From Planctomycetota bacterium (GTDB lineage Bacteria > Planctomycetota > Planctomycetia > Gemmatales > Gemmataceae), in contig JAJXWW010000025.1 of the NCBI GenBank assembly GCA_021781415.1, positions 1-64,000 on the forward strand: a DNA stretch of 64,000 nt. The letters run 5' to 3'. Of this stretch, positions 16,709 through 26,445 are shown one piece after another (position 1 is the stretch's first letter; every line of letters begins with the position of its first letter). The notes beneath the pieces are model-generated. The model was not told the DNA's origin and made no database searches. It was given only the letters and a program-made list of their open reading frames with translations. A program made the position numbers and the translations under genes.

Positions 16709-18022
16709 TCATTCGCGTCGTGAGACGAATAGCAGCAAACTGCCGTCTTCGAGAATGCCGGCGGTGCGTTCGTCTTCGCTGATGCCGTGACGGCCCTCGG
16801 CGGCGCTGAGGCTGTAGCGGCCGGCGCGGCGCAGCTGCTGCAAACCCGCCTCGAACGCGCCGCGCTCCACCGGCACGGCGCGGCGGAGATCGACGAGGCT
16901 GACGTGATTGTGTCCGCCGCGCTCCCGATCCAGGCGCGCGAACGCCTCGTCGAAGCAATGGGCGAAATCCACCGGCGGCGGCGCGATGGACTCCTCTCGC
17001 TTCGCCGCGACCTCGTTTCCTCTGGTCGGAGGCGGAGGAAGGGGAATCGGCGCGGCGTCGAGATCGGCGCGGAAGAACAGCAGCGGTTTCTTTTTACTAT
17101 AAATCAGACCGATTGTATCCGGCAAGCCGCGCGAGGCGATCTGGCGCTGAAGATGATTCCGAAAGTCGATTTGCATCGTCTTCGGCAGTTTCTTCACGAG
17201 ATCGGCCGCAGCCACGGCTTGATTGTCCGGCGTTCGCGCGGCACCGAGCACACTGTGCAGCAGCGACGGCGACGACAAAAGGCGATCGCGGTCGGCGGAC
17301 AGCGCGACGGGGCCGTCCGCACGTTTGGGCAAGGCCAGTAGAGCCTGCGAGCGAAACGGTTCCTTGCCCAGCGCCTGTTTGCGCACGGCCGCTGCGGCCG
17401 TCGTCGCCGTCAATTCAAACAGTCGATCCAACGGCAACGGATAGTTCACGCCCTCGCGCTGCTCCGTCAGAACCCGCACCAGTTGCTCGCTCAATTCCTC
17501 GGCCGGTTTCTTTTTCGGCGGCGGGGGAGGAGGGGGCGGGAAGCGCTGGAGATAGAAGTACGGCTTGTTCTTCACCCAGGCGATGCCAACCGTCGGCGGT
17601 ACGTTGTTATCGGCAACGGCACGCTCCAGTGCGGCCTTGAACGCCGGGCGCAAGGCCTTCTCGACCTTGGCGATCAGCTTCGCGGGCGGGTGCGACGGTT
17701 TCTCGGCGCTGCACAGTTGACCCAGCGCATACTCCAACAGTTGCTCGGACGCAGCGAGGCGTTCGAGGTCTTCGATAAGCACAATAGGACTATGCGTATC
17801 CTTTTTATTGGCGATAAGCCACAGCGCCGCGAACGGTTTCTTATTCAGCGCCTTTTTCACCTGCTCCGGCGTTGCTTGCGGATCGGTCAAGACGGCGAGG
17901 CGCGCCACCGTCGTGGGATAGTCCGTTGGGGACTGCCGTAATTGTTGCAGCGCGGTCAACAGTTTCCGCGCCAGATCGTCGATGGGATTCGCTCGCGGCA
18001 CGTTCGAGTTCCTCACTTCCAT
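16709..18022 (-). CDS. Hypothetical protein with internally duplicated domain
   Basis: About 437 aa, not recognised. Two copies of a domain of about 145 residues are visible. Copy 1 starts [14 protein letters not shown] and ends [20 protein letters not shown]. Copy 2 starts [14 protein letters not shown] and ends [23 protein letters not shown] poly-proline and lysine linker lies between them and a second Pro-rich linker follows. The C-terminal 90 residues ([26 protein letters not shown]…) look like a winged-helix-type unit. The ATG at 18022 overlaps the end of hisH by 10 bp, suggesting coupled translation. There is no signal peptide, so it is probably cytoplasmic. Confidence 0.6.
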   Translation of the reverse strand: MEVRNSNVPRANPIDDLARKLLTALQQLRQSPTDYPTTVARLAVLTDPQATPEQVKKALNKKPFAALWLIANKKDTHSPIVLIEDLERLAASEQLLEYALGQLCSAEKPSHPPAKLIAKVEKALRPAFKAALERAVADNNVPPTVGIAWVKNKPYFYLQRFPPPPPPPPKKKPAEELSEQLVRVLTEQREGVNYPLPLDRLFELTATTAAAAVRKQALGKEPFRSQALLALPKRADGPVALSADRDRLLSSPSLLHSVLGAARTPDNQAVAAADLVKKLPKTMQIDFRNHLQRQIASRGLPDTIGLIYSKKKPLLFFRADLDAAPIPLPPPPTRGNEVAAKREESIAPPPVDFAHCFDEAFARLDRERGGHNHVSLVDLRRAVPVERGAFEAGLQQLRRAGRYSLSAAEGRHGISEDERTAGILEDGSLLLFVSRRE

Positions 18023-18627
18023 TCTGCGAAACGGCGCAGCATCTCCAGGCCGACGCACTGGCTTTTTTCGGGGTGAAACTGCGTGGCGAAGACATTGTCT
18101 TGCCAGATGGCCGACGTGAACGGCGTGGGATAATCCGTCTCGGTCGCCGTCAGCCCCGGATCGCGCGGCACCACATAATACGAGTGAACGAAGTACACCG
18201 AGGCCTCCGGCGGCAGTCCTTCCAAGGGCGGCGCGGCCTTGCGGACGCGCAGTTGATTCCAACCCATGTGCGGCACCTTGAGGCCGGGCACATGGGCGAA
18301 GCGGACCACCTCGCCGGGAAAATAATCGAGGCCGCGATATTCGCCGTCTTCGTAGCTGGTGGTGAACAGCAGTTGCAACCCCAGGCAGATGCCGAAGAAT
18401 GGCTTGCCGGCGTGGAGATGTTCGAACAGCGGCGCGGCCAAGCCGGCTTCGTGCAGTCGGGCGATGGCATCGCGGAACGCACCGACGCCGGGCAGCACCA
18501 CTTTCTCGGCCTCGGCGACGCGGTTGGGATCGCCGCTGATGACGGCTTCATGGCCGACCTTCTCGAACGCCTTTTGAACGCTGCGAAGGTTGGCCATGCC
18601 ATAGTCAACAATCAGGATCGGTTTCAT
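18013..18627 (-). CDS. hisH: Imidazole glycerol phosphate synthase subunit HisH
   Basis: 204 aa, the normal length. HisH supplies ammonia from glutamine to HisF for histidine biosynthesis. The glutaminase triad is visible: C81 in [13 protein letters not shown]185 in TQFHPEKS and E187. The oxyanion region is [11 protein letters not shown]. No hisF, hisA or other his gene is nearby, so the pathway is dispersed, as in many planctomycetes. The ATG at 18627 is the family start ([10 protein letters not shown]). The 36 bp upstream reach straight into the end of a dead ISAzo13 element, so the original promoter region may have been altered. Confidence 0.9.
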   Translation of the reverse strand: MKPILIVDYGMANLRSVQKAFEKVGHEAVISGDPNRVAEAEKVVLPGVGAFRDAIARLHEAGLAAPLFEHLHAGKPFFGICLGLQLLFTTSYEDGEYRGLDYFPGEVVRFAHVPGLKVPHMGWNQLRVRKAAPPLEGLPPEASVYFVHSYYVVPRDPGLTATETDYPTPFTSAIWQDNVFATQFHPEKSQCVGLEMLRRFAEWK

Positions 18628-18662
18628 AAAGTTAGGACTCGCGCCAAAATAAATTGCCGAAT

Positions 18663-19537
18663 TCACGCTTTCGTCCGCGGATGGAACTCGTAGTTCCACT
18701 CGCCATGAAATGCGCGCCGCTTGATATTACATGCCGCCAACTCGTTGTCCCTTACCTTTCGTCCTTTGTTATATGTCCCCTGGTCCAGCCAGGCATGGAC
18801 CTCTCGTCCCGTCCCGGTCGTCGTCGCATCGATCGACTCCACTACCACCTCCAGCGTCTCCAGAGGACCCCTTCGCCAGCTCCGCGCGATGTGGCAGCAC
18901 AGGTGATGCTCGATCTTGTTCCCCTTGCTCGTCCCCAGCGGATCATGGCACGCCTCGATCCGCAAACCCGTCTCGTCCGCCAGACGCTGCAACTCCACCT
19001 TATCGCCGGTTCGTGGCGGCGCGTGCAACGGCGTACACGCTGCTCGATGTGACGGAACTGACCGTCGCGGTCGGGGTGTTGGCGACTCTCGCGGGTATTG
19101 CGGTTGGCATGCAGGCTGTAGCCCCGTCGCCTCAGCAGCCGCCGAACCGAGGTGGCGCTGACGTGGTATCCCTGGCCGCGCAATTCGCAGGTCGATCGGC
19201 GTGTACTCTCGATCGTCCAACGCAGCGGGTTGCTGGGCGAGCCGCGACTGTCGGGGGCAATCATTCGGTCGAGCGCTTCGAGCAGGCGAGGCTGAGTAAG
19301 GGGGTGCGGCTTGCGACCGGCACCGGGACGGCGTGGCCGCTGGACGGCGAGCGCGTCTGGAGCATCCAGTTCGGCGAGGCACTTTCGGATGGTGCGATCA
19401 GACATGCCGGTGCCGAGAGCCACGGCTGTAATGCCGCTTCAGCCCAAGGCTCTGGCCTCCACAGCCGCCCAGCGTCGTCGTCCACGCTCGTCGAGGTCAT
19501 CGGACAACTCAATAAACTTCTCACGAAGGGTAGCCAT
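18663..19537 (-). pseudogene. ISAzo13-family transposase remnant
   Basis: The minus strand reads MATLREKFIELSDDLDERG, then a stop (TGA where TGG is expected), then VALGTGMSDRTIRKCLAELD and ESTRRSTCELRGQGYHVSAT. A frameshift and an internal loss follow. The C-terminal part continues in another frame: LQRLADETGLRIEACHDP, KGNKIEHHLCCHI and HAWLDQGTYNKGRKV. These are N- and C-terminal parts of the DDE transposase of ISAzo13 (Rhodopirellula-type). Most of the catalytic core is missing, so the element cannot move by itself. Confidence 0.85.
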
Positions 19538-19734
19538 GATAGTCGTGTCCTGCATCCAGGGCAAACGCATTATCGCTTGTCTAAATTACTCTCTCTGTTT
19601 TAGAATTGTCTCAAGGAAATCAACAGCTAGAGCCGCTCGATAACGCTTCGTCCTTATACTCCCTTCGCCCGGATGCCGTACTCGTGCAGCGACATCGGCG
19701 ACTGCGCGGTGAAGGAGCCTGTTACACCCTTGGC

Positions 19735-19985
19735 CACAGCCTCTGCTTGGGGACTGGACGGAGTTGGTTAACGAGGCACCGACCGAGGCGGAGTTGGCAG
19801 GCGTAAGACGGTTCGTGAAGCCGGGGAGTTCGGACGGCGCACCGACCTGGCAGCAAGAGACGGCGCAGACGATGGACTTGGAGGCCACCTTGCGTCCGCT
19901 CGGCCGGTCGAGAATGGGAAAGCAGGTTGCGACCCAAGAATCGCAGAGGTGAAGCGGGCAAGCCTCTCCCATTCGAGTCCCGTCC
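19735..19985 (+). pseudogene. RAYT transposase C-terminal remnant, copy B
   Basis: The plus strand reads DWTELVNEAPTEAELAGV and then GAPTWQQETAQTMDLEATLR, the C-terminal tail of a REP-associated transposase without its catalytic domain. It matches copy A at 12165-12430, and the match continues past the stop into GCGGGCAAGCCTCTCC and ATTCGAGTC. It sits between the ISAzo13 remnant and the end of the ECF-WD40 gene. The rest of 19538-20048 holds no gene. Confidence 0.5.
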
Positions 19986-20048
19986 CCTTTTCTTGTTCAC
20001 CCAAGTGACAGGTAGCAGTACGAGCGCTTTTGCAGACCGCTCGATCGT

Positions 20049-23000
20049 TTAGCGCTCGACCGGATGCGAACCCAACCAATCCAGACAGCGCAAGGAGGCT
20101 TTTGCTTGCCGTGTCAGACGATGTTCGGCAGCGCCTTGGGCCAATCTCCGCAGCAGTTCCCGCGCCTCCGGAGTTCCGCTGTGCAAAAGCACTTCGACGG
20201 CTCGATTCTCCCGCAGCGCCGCGGCGGACAGATGATCCATCGCCTCCAGCAGCCGCAGCACGCGCTGGCGCTTTTCCAGAGAAGGCTTTTCTTCCAGAGC
20301 GGTATGCAACAGTCGTCGGGCCGCGCTGCCGGCTTGCTCCAGTCCTCGGCTCGCCTGCTCGCGGACGGTGAAGGCGTCGTCATCCAGCGCGGCGATCCAA
20401 CGGCGCAAGTCCTCTTCCTTGACGTGGACCGGGCGAAGTTGACCATGTAAAATCGGGACACTGTGCGCGGCATCGCCGCTGAGGGAACGGATGGCGGCGA
20501 CAGCGCACGGCACATCGGAGGAAGCGAGATCCTCCCAGCGCGCTTCCATCTCCGCCGGTGTCAGATTCTTCTCCTTAATAGTTGGCGCGGGTTGAAGAGC
20601 GGTCTTGTCCCACAGCAGAGCCGTCGTGTCCGCGCTGCCGGAAAGAAACCACCCGGCAGCTAACGCCGCCGGTTCGCTGGAACATGCCACCGCGAGTACC
20701 GCATCGGAGTGGCCGCGCAGCCGTCGCCCTGCTTTGCCGTGGAGAGCGACCCAAAGTAGAATCTCGCCATCCGTTCGCCCCAGAATCAGCGTCCGGCCCT
20801 CCGGTGCGAATGCGACGCTTGCGATTTCATTGCGTCGTTGACGGATCGCATAACGCTCCTTCCCGGTAGCGACTTCCCACAAGCGCAACATGCGGCCTTG
20901 GCCGTCGTCATCCTTCACGATGGCAGAAACATTGCTTTTGTTCTCGTAGAAACTGATGGCGGCGATTGTCTGTCCATCGGGAGCGAAAGCCAGCGCGGTA
21001 ATCCCCTCGAACAGTCCGTGCGCGGAAGCGGGATCGGCAGCACTCTGAAGGCGGCGGACTTCACGGCCGGTGACGAAATCCCAAAGATGGACCGCTCTAT
21101 CGTCCCATCCCGCCGTGGCCAGAAGCGCGCCATCGGGCGAGAAGGCGAGGGTATGAACGCGGCCTTCTTTCGCCTCCAGGGAACGCAGTTGGCGACCGCT
21201 GTGGACGTCCCAAAGGCGCACGGCCCCATCGGGGTAGCGCGCGCCGGTGGGAAGGCTGTTCTGTTCCGCTCCTTCGGCGGTAGCGAGAAAGCTCGCGTCC
21301 GGCGAGAAGGCGAGAGCGGTGACGCCGTATTTGTGTCCAGACAAGCTACGCACTTCCTCGCCGCTTCGTACTTTCCACAAGCGCACGGTGAGATCGTGAC
21401 TTCCCGAAGCGAGGAGTTCGCCGTCCGGTGCGAACGTCACAGCGGCCACCCGTCCGCGATGTCCCTTCAGTTCGCGCACGAATCGGCCGCTTGCGGACTC
21501 CCAGAGACGTACAACCCGATCGTCGCCGCCCGTGGCCGCGAGCCGGCCATCGGGCGACAGGGCGGCGGCAGTCACCACGCCATGATGGCGGACGCAAGGA
21601 GTAATCTCCTTCCCTGTGGCGGCGTCCCACAAGACCACCACGCGATCCCAGCCACCTGCCGCCGCCAGTGTTTTGCCATCCGGCGAGAAGTGGAGCGAAT
21701 CGACCGATCCGAAGAGAACAGGCAATCGCCACCGCACTTCGCCGCTCTCCGCGTCCAAGAGACGCAACACCGGATCGACGCCACCATGCCCGCACGCCAC
21801 GGTCTTGCCGTTCGGCGAGAACGCCAGAGCGGAGACCCCCGAATGCGCGCGCGCGGGCAGACGCTTGCGTTCCTTGCCGGCGGTCAGATCCCAGAAACGG
21901 ACGACGCCGTTGGGATAAGCATCGCCGGAAACTAGGGTTCGTCCATCGGGAGAGAAAGCGATGGCGTACACATCCGCGTCGGGGCAGGCGAGGGACGGCA
22001 ACTCCTTGCCGTCCGCCGTTCGCCAGCGACGGACTTTACCCTTATCGCCGCGCGCCAAGATCTTTCCATCCGGCGATAGGGCCGAGCGGGCCGGGCACGA
22101 GCCCTCGAACGCATTCAGCGGGCGATGGTGAATCTCGTCCATCAGGCGCACCCGGTAGCCAGTGCGGCTGTTTTCGATCGTGCCGTTCTCATATTGTTCC
22201 TCACGGAGGAGTATTCGGCCATCCGCCGACAACGCGAGATGATCGATGAATCCCATCCCGAATCCGATGTCCGGTTGGGTTTCGCCTGTCCGTGCGTCGC
22301 TGCGATAGAGACGGTCCTGATGGGCCGAGTAGAGTTTCTTGCTATCGGCGGACCAGACGACGGCCCGCGCCCAGCCGCGATGCTTCAGTCGGCGCAACTC
22401 TCGACCATTGACCGCATCCCACAAGCGCAACTCGCCATCGAAGCCCGCCGAGGCGAGCGTCTTGCCGTCCGGCGCGAATGCCACCGCCGAGGCGTGGTCG
22501 CGGTGGGTCCAGCGCGTCGTTCCCAACCGCATTTTGGCGAACGGCGGCAGCGGATCGTCATGGGCATTGACGGGCGGTCGCGCCTCCGGTTGTTTCTCGG
22601 CAGGTTTCGCCTCGGCGACAGGCGGTTCTTCGCGCTGCGGTTGCGGTGAGCGCAGGGCCATGCCTCCGGCGACGACGCCGACCGACAGCAATATCGCCGA
22701 GAACAATGCCAGTTTCATCGGTATCCACGAGTGCGAGAAGCCTTGCGCCAGCGCCGTTGCCATTGTCGTCGCCGTCGCAGGGGTAAAATACCGGATCGTT
22801 TGCATCGCAGTCTCCGCCAGACTCTGCCCGGTGAGTGTCGCTCCCAACGCCGCCGTCAGAGCCACGCCGCGCTTCTCCAAACGACGCCGCAACTTCTCTC
22901 GACCGCGTTGTAACCGTCCCTTCACCGTCGCCGCCGTACAACCCAGCCGTCCCGCCGCCTCTTCTTGCGTCAATCCCTCCAAGTAACACAACACCAGCGG

Positions 23001-23462
23001 GGAACGAAAACGATCCGGCAACGCTGCCATCTCCGCATGAAGAATCGACCGCATCTCGCCCCACGACAACTCGTCGCAAGATGGCTCTATCAAAACCGAG
23101 CGCGCCGCCTTCACTTCGCGTTTCTGACGCCGGGCGTTGTCCGCGCGCACCTTGAGGGCGACCCGATAGGCGACTCGCTGCAACCAGCCGCCCACCTCGT
23201 CTTGCTCGCGGATCGAGGCAGCTTTCTGAGCCAGGATGAGAAACGTCGCTTGGAACGCATCTTCGGCATCGTCGCGCTGCCGCAGCACCGCTTGACAGAC
23301 GGCGTACACCATCGGCCCATGCTGCCGCATCAGAGCCGTGAAGGCGGCCGGATCGCCGGCGTCGCGATAGCGGCACAGCAATTCGCCATCGGACGTGCTG
23401 GGCGGATCGCCGGCCAGGCGATGGATGTACTGAAGCAGACGTTCGGAATTGGCAGAGTTCAT
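20049..23462 (-). CDS. ECF sigma factor fused to WD40 propeller
   Basis: 1137 aa. Residues 1-185 are a full ECF sigma factor: region 2 (FTALMRQHGPMVYAVCQAVL, then DAEDAFQATFLILAQKA) and region 4 (FRSPLVLCYLEGLTQEEAA, then GCTAATVKGRLQRGREKLR). One transmembrane helix lies near residue 260 (LALFSAILLSVGVVAGGMAL). About twelve WD40 repeats fill residues 310-960 (for example FSPDGKTLASAG, VRLWD). The end is a HEAT-like helical region with LRRWIAALDDDAFTVREQA. This membrane-tethered sigma-WD40 design is a planctomycete hallmark; the propeller is thought to sense or bind a partner. An ATG 21 bp upstream is an alternative start. A REP palindrome is translated in frame in one WD40 blade. Confidence 0.9.
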   Translation of the reverse strand: MNSANSERLLQYIHRLAGDPPSTSDGELLCRYRDAGDPAAFTALMRQHGPMVYAVCQAVLRQRDDAEDAFQATFLILAQKAASIREQDEVGGWLQRVAYRVALKVRADNARRQKREVKAARSVLIEPSCDELSWGEMRSILHAEMAALPDRFRSPLVLCYLEGLTQEEAAGRLGCTAATVKGRLQRGREKLRRRLEKRGVALTAALGATLTGQSLAETAMQTIRYFTPATATTMATALAQGFSHSWIPMKLALFSAILLSVGVVAGGMALRSPQPQREEPPVAEAKPAEKQPEARPPVNAHDDPLPPFAKMRLGTTRWTHRDHASAVAFAPDGKTLASAGFDGELRLWDAVNGRELRRLKHRGWARAVVWSADSKKLYSAHQDRLYRSDARTGETQPDIGFGMGFIDHLALSADGRILLREEQYENGTIENSRTGYRVRLMDEIHHRPLNAFEGSCPARSALSPDGKILARGDKGKVRRWRTADGKELPSLACPDADVYAIAFSPDGRTLVSGDAYPNGVVRFWDLTAGKERKRLPARAHSGVSALAFSPNGKTVACGHGGVDPVLRLLDAESGEVRWRLPVLFGSVDSLHFSPDGKTLAAAGGWDRVVVLWDAATGKEITPCVRHHGVVTAAALSPDGRLAATGGDDRVVRLWESASGRFVRELKGHRGRVAAVTFAPDGELLASGSHDLTVRLWKVRSGEEVRSLSGHKYGVTALAFSPDASFLATAEGAEQNSLPTGARYPDGAVRLWDVHSGRQLRSLEAKEGRVHTLAFSPDGALLATAGWDDRAVHLWDFVTGREVRRLQSAADPASAHGLFEGITALAFAPDGQTIAAISFYENKSNVSAIVKDDDGQGRMLRLWEVATGKERYAIRQRRNEIASVAFAPEGRTLILGRTDGEILLWVALHGKAGRRLRGHSDAVLAVACSSEPAALAAGWFLSGSADTTALLWDKTALQPAPTIKEKNLTPAEMEARWEDLASSDVPCAVAAIRSLSGDAAHSVPILHGQLRPVHVKEEDLRRWIAALDDDAFTVREQASRGLEQAGSAARRLLHTALEEKPSLEKRQRVLRLLEAMDHLSAAALRENRAVEVLLHSGTPEARELLRRLAQGAAEHRLTRQAKASLRCLDWLGSHPVER
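20650..20676. repeat. REP palindrome inside the ECF-WD40 coding region
   Basis: ACCCGGCAGCTAACGCCGCC and GGTTCGC match the REP family of 13124-13482. On the minus strand it is read in frame as [10 protein letters not shown], between the conserved VLAVACS and FLSGSADTTALLWD of one WD40 blade. The frame used avoids the stop codons that the element gives in other frames. Confidence 0.85.
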
Positions 23463-23647
23463 GACGGCATCCTCGCGGTTCATAGTTCTATCTTACTAGA
23501 GACACGGCGAGGACGGAGCGGAACATTTTTTCCTTCTCGTCGGAATCGTTCGCTCGCCGATTCTGTTTGCGCTCCCTCGAAAAGTTGCCGGTTCGTAGAC
23601 AAATCTTGGCCGCGTTTCGCTCTACCTATTGCGAGGACGGCGAAATC

Positions 23648-24172
23648 ATGCTTCGGCCAGCGGACGATTCGTTGATACGAGAACTCGCCGAAGGGCGAGA
23701 GGAGGCGTTCGTCGCCCTCTACGATCGCTTCGCGTCGTCGCTGTTGCGTGTGGCCGTGCGATTATTGGGATCGCAACAGGATGCCGAGGATGCGGTGCAA
23801 GAAGTATTCGTCGGTGTGGTGCGTGTACGAGCGCGGTTGCCGAAGGTCGAGAATCTGCGCGCGTATCTGTTCGCCACTCTCCGCCGGGCCGCCGCACGGT
23901 TGGTCGCCGCGCGGCGCGAGCGTGTACTGTCGCCGGAACAAGAGCAGGCTCTTGCCGCGCCCGAGGCGAAGGGCGTGGATAGCGAACAAGCCGTGCGTTT
24001 GGAGCGAGCCTTGCGGATGCTGCCGAGCGAACAACGCGAGATTGTCGCCCTCAAGATCGAGGGCGCGTTGACGTTTGCCGAAATCGCCGGTGTCTTAGCG
24101 ATCAGCCCGAACACGGCGGCGAGCCGCTACCGTTATGCTTTGGAAAAACTGCGTGCCGCGTTGGAGGCGTGA
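23648..24172 (+). CDS. ECF-type RNA polymerase sigma factor
   Basis: 174 aa. Region 2 is EEAFVALYDRFASSLLRVAV followed by DAEDAVQEVFVGVVR; region 4 is MLPSEQREIVALKIEGALTF, then AEIAGVLAISPNTAASRYRY. The start is set at the ATG at 23648 (MLRPADDS), matching usual ECF lengths. The next gene begins five bases after the stop and encodes a short anchored protein, so this is a sigma/anti-sigma type operon, likely autoregulated. It is divergent from the ECF-WD40 gene 185 bp away, so the two sigma genes may share a control region. Confidence 0.85.
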   Translation: MLRPADDSLIRELAEGREEAFVALYDRFASSLLRVAVRLLGSQQDAEDAVQEVFVGVVRVRARLPKVENLRAYLFATLRRAAARLVAARRERVLSPEQEQALAAPEAKGVDSEQAVRLERALRMLPSEQREIVALKIEGALTFAEIAGVLAISPNTAASRYRYALEKLRAALEA

Positions 24173-24176
24173 GTCG

Positions 24177-24587
24177 ATGGAACCGTTTGACCTTCCTCCG
24201 GAATTAGCCGAGATCGAACGTCGGCTCACGGATCGCTGCCATCCGCCGCCGACATCTGTTTTTCGTGAGCGCGTGCTATCGGCCATGCGCGCGGAGCGAT
24301 CGCCGAAGCGATCTCTTTGGAATGTTGCCGCCGTACTCGCGGCATCGGTGTTCTTGTGTCTCAACTTCGGCTTGAGCCTGACGAATCATCGAGCATGGTC
24401 CGAGCCCCAATGGCTCGAAAGTGCGGACGTGGAAACCTCCGCGCGATCCATTCGGCAGCGCCATCCCGACTTGTCGGCATGGGAAGCGCATCAATTTGCC
24501 ATCCTCCTGCAATCGCCTCCGGCGCTGCCGGCGTCGTTGGGCGGCAACCGAGCGTGGGAAGGAGAGGAATCGTGGGATATGCGTTAA
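24177..24587 (+). CDS. Putative anti-sigma factor, single-pass membrane protein
   Basis: 136 aa. A cytoplasmic N-terminus of about 45 residues (MEPFDLPPELAEIERRLTDR) is followed by one transmembrane helix (LWNVAAVLAASVFLCLNFGL, residues 46-66) and a periplasmic tail of about 70 residues with AWEAHQFAILLQSPP. Position right after an ECF gene, size and topology fit an anti-sigma factor. No zinc-binding HxxxCxxC motif of the ZAS type is present. The stop overlaps the next start as TAATG. Function is inferred from context. Confidence 0.6.
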   Translation: MEPFDLPPELAEIERRLTDRCHPPPTSVFRERVLSAMRAERSPKRSLWNVAAVLAASVFLCLNFGLSLTNHRAWSEPQWLESADVETSARSIRQRHPDLSAWEAHQFAILLQSPPALPASLGGNRAWEGEESWDMR

Positions 24588-26260
24588 TGTGGATCGAAGG
24601 ATTGGCGGCGATGCTGTTTTTAGTCGCACTGACTGCCGCATGCTCCGCGCGTTGGTCGCGCCGTCGCCGTCAACTGGCGTTGCCGCTCGCGACCGCGTTC
24701 GCCATCCTGATCGTTGCGTTGCTTGTCACCCATGCCGCCGGCTGGGCGAAATTTTATTTCCATCTGCCGCACAATTGGTTTTATTATACGCTTTTCTGGA
24801 CCGTACTCTTCTTCGTGGGATCGGGCATAATCGTTCGGCGGGGTCTCAAGCGAAGGGACGAGGAAGATACGCCTCCCGCTCGCTTTTGGCCTCGCGTCCG
24901 CTTATTTTCGGCTTCGCTGGCCGCGTTGATTTTATTCGCCATCACGTTATCGAATCTGGATCTGGCCCTGCAATTGCAACTGGCGGAAGCGCGAGCCGAG
25001 GCCGGTTCGGTGCTGTCGGCCCTGACGCCCCCGCCCGTGCCCGAAAAGGACAACGCAGCTCCGCTTTATGACGAAGCGTTTGCCATGCTCTCGCAGCGAG
25101 ATCCGTTTCCTTCGAGCCGAGAACAACGGATTGAAACGTGGCGCAAAAAGCACTGGCAGCAAGCCCATAAATGGGATTTGCCGGACAGCTCCTTCGAGGA
25201 GTTTGATTGGCGCGACCCCGCATGGAAAATGTATCTCGACAGTCGAGCGAAAGCACTGTCGATGTTGCGTCGAGCGGCGTCGAAACCGGCGTGTCGCTTT
25301 CCGCAGAGCGATCCGTTGATATTTTTCGACGGTGCGAGTCGGCGTTATTCGCCGGACTCGGATTTTGCCCAGGCATCGCAGCTTCTTGCCCTTGATGCGT
25401 GCGTTCGAGCCGCGCGGGGCGAGACCCATGCCGCCGTAGAGGACATCGTGGCTCTCCTGGGCATGGCGCGGCACACTTCCGATGCGGCCATCGAAAAAGA
25501 AGCCTGGGAAACGCTCGCGGAGGTGTTGCGCTTGTCCGAGCCGAAGGCGGACGACTTGAGCCGGCTGTCTCGCATCGAAGGCGAGCCGTATTTGCGCGAT
25601 TTTCGGAAGGTGGAAGCAAGTTTCGTGTTGCGAAGCCTCCTTCTGTTTTCGACGGGCTTTTCGGCGCGTTGGTATTGGGATATGACCAAGGAATTGTCCT
25701 TTCTGAATCGCAAAGGCCATCCGATGCCGGAGGGATATGAGGCACCTTACTGGTTCGAGTCAACCGTCGTGCCGCTGTGGCGCGTTTTCCTTGGTCCGGA
25801 CGAATTGTTGGTCCTCCGCCGTTCGTTGAAAGCATGTCAAGAATCGCTCCGCCGGCCCGAGACGCAAATCTTCGCCGATTGGCACGAGTTATCTCAATCG
25901 CTCCGCGACCAGGAAGGGGGATGGATTTACATGGGATCGATGCAGACACGGCTACAATCCAATGCGCGTTGGGTCTGCGATGTCGCCACGCTGCGTCGCT
26001 TGGCCCGCCTGGCCCTCGCTCTCCGCATGTACGATGCCAAGCAAGGCAAATATCCGGAGAAACTCGACGATCTGACGCCGGACTTTCTCGACCACTCGCC
26101 TATCGATCCGTGGGACAGCGGACCTTTGCACATGAAGCGAACGGAAGGAAGCGTTTTGCTTTTCACCCTGCGCAACGGCACGGAGAAACCGATCCTTTCG
26201 CCGGACTTTAGCACGCAACCGCGAGACATTGTCTTTCGCATGGAAATGAAAAAACACTAG
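24587..26260 (+). CDS. Membrane-anchored protein of the ECF operon
   Basis: 557 aa, starting at the ATG of a TAATG overlap with the anti-sigma-like gene. Three or four transmembrane helices lie in residues 1-125. The rest is a large periplasmic or cytoplasmic helical region with hydrophilic stretches such as LDACVRAARGETHAAVEDIV. The last 90 residues (LALALRMYDAKQGKYPEKLDDLTPDFL…SPIDPWDSGPLHMKR) match the prepilin-like tail common to planctomycete proteins of unknown role (YPExLxDLxPxxLxxxPxDP). It probably works with the sigma/anti-sigma pair. No enzyme motif was found. Confidence 0.6.
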   Translation: MWIEGLAAMLFLVALTAACSARWSRRRRQLALPLATAFAILIVALLVTHAAGWAKFYFHLPHNWFYYTLFWTVLFFVGSGIIVRRGLKRRDEEDTPPARFWPRVRLFSASLAALILFAITLSNLDLALQLQLAEARAEAGSVLSALTPPPVPEKDNAAPLYDEAFAMLSQRDPFPSSREQRIETWRKKHWQQAHKWDLPDSSFEEFDWRDPAWKMYLDSRAKALSMLRRAASKPACRFPQSDPLIFFDGASRRYSPDSDFAQASQLLALDACVRAARGETHAAVEDIVALLGMARHTSDAAIEKEAWETLAEVLRLSEPKADDLSRLSRIEGEPYLRDFRKVEASFVLRSLLLFSTGFSARWYWDMTKELSFLNRKGHPMPEGYEAPYWFESTVVPLWRVFLGPDELLVLRRSLKACQESLRRPETQIFADWHELSQSLRDQEGGWIYMGSMQTRLQSNARWVCDVATLRRLARLALALRMYDAKQGKYPEKLDDLTPDFLDHSPIDPWDSGPLHMKRTEGSVLLFTLRNGTEKPILSPDFSTQPRDIVFRMEMKKH

Positions 26261-26267
26261 TGCCTCC

Positions 26268-26445
26268 TCAAGTCTTGATTTTGGGGTAGAGCCGTTTCAG
26301 TTTCACGCGGGCATTCTCGATGCGGAATTGCCAGTCCACGCCCCTTTGTTTTGCGTTCGTTTTGTCGGACCAAGCCGTGATTTCCTTTTGCAGTTCGATC
26401 AGATCGCCGATGCGACGGACGCTGAAGGACGGCGCGAACGTTTCC
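26268..26445 (-). pseudogene. IS630-family transposase C-terminal fragment
   Basis: The minus strand reads FSVRRIGDLIELQKEITAWS, then DKTNAKQRGVDWQFRIENAR and VKLKRLYPKIKT before a stop at 26268. This is the end of an IS630-type DDE transposase (…R-x2-D-W-Q-F-x3-D-A-R-x-K-L-K-R-L-Y-P). The rest of the gene is absent. It lies just behind the ECF operon. Confidence 0.75.

Noticed and set aside
20838..21935. 365-aa open frame on the plus strand
   Set aside because: It is antisense to the WD40 repeats of the sigma-WD40 gene; composition follows the repeat period and no family motif is present.
24942..25949. 335-aa open frame on the minus strand
   Set aside because: Antisense to the membrane protein of the ECF operon; no recognisable features.
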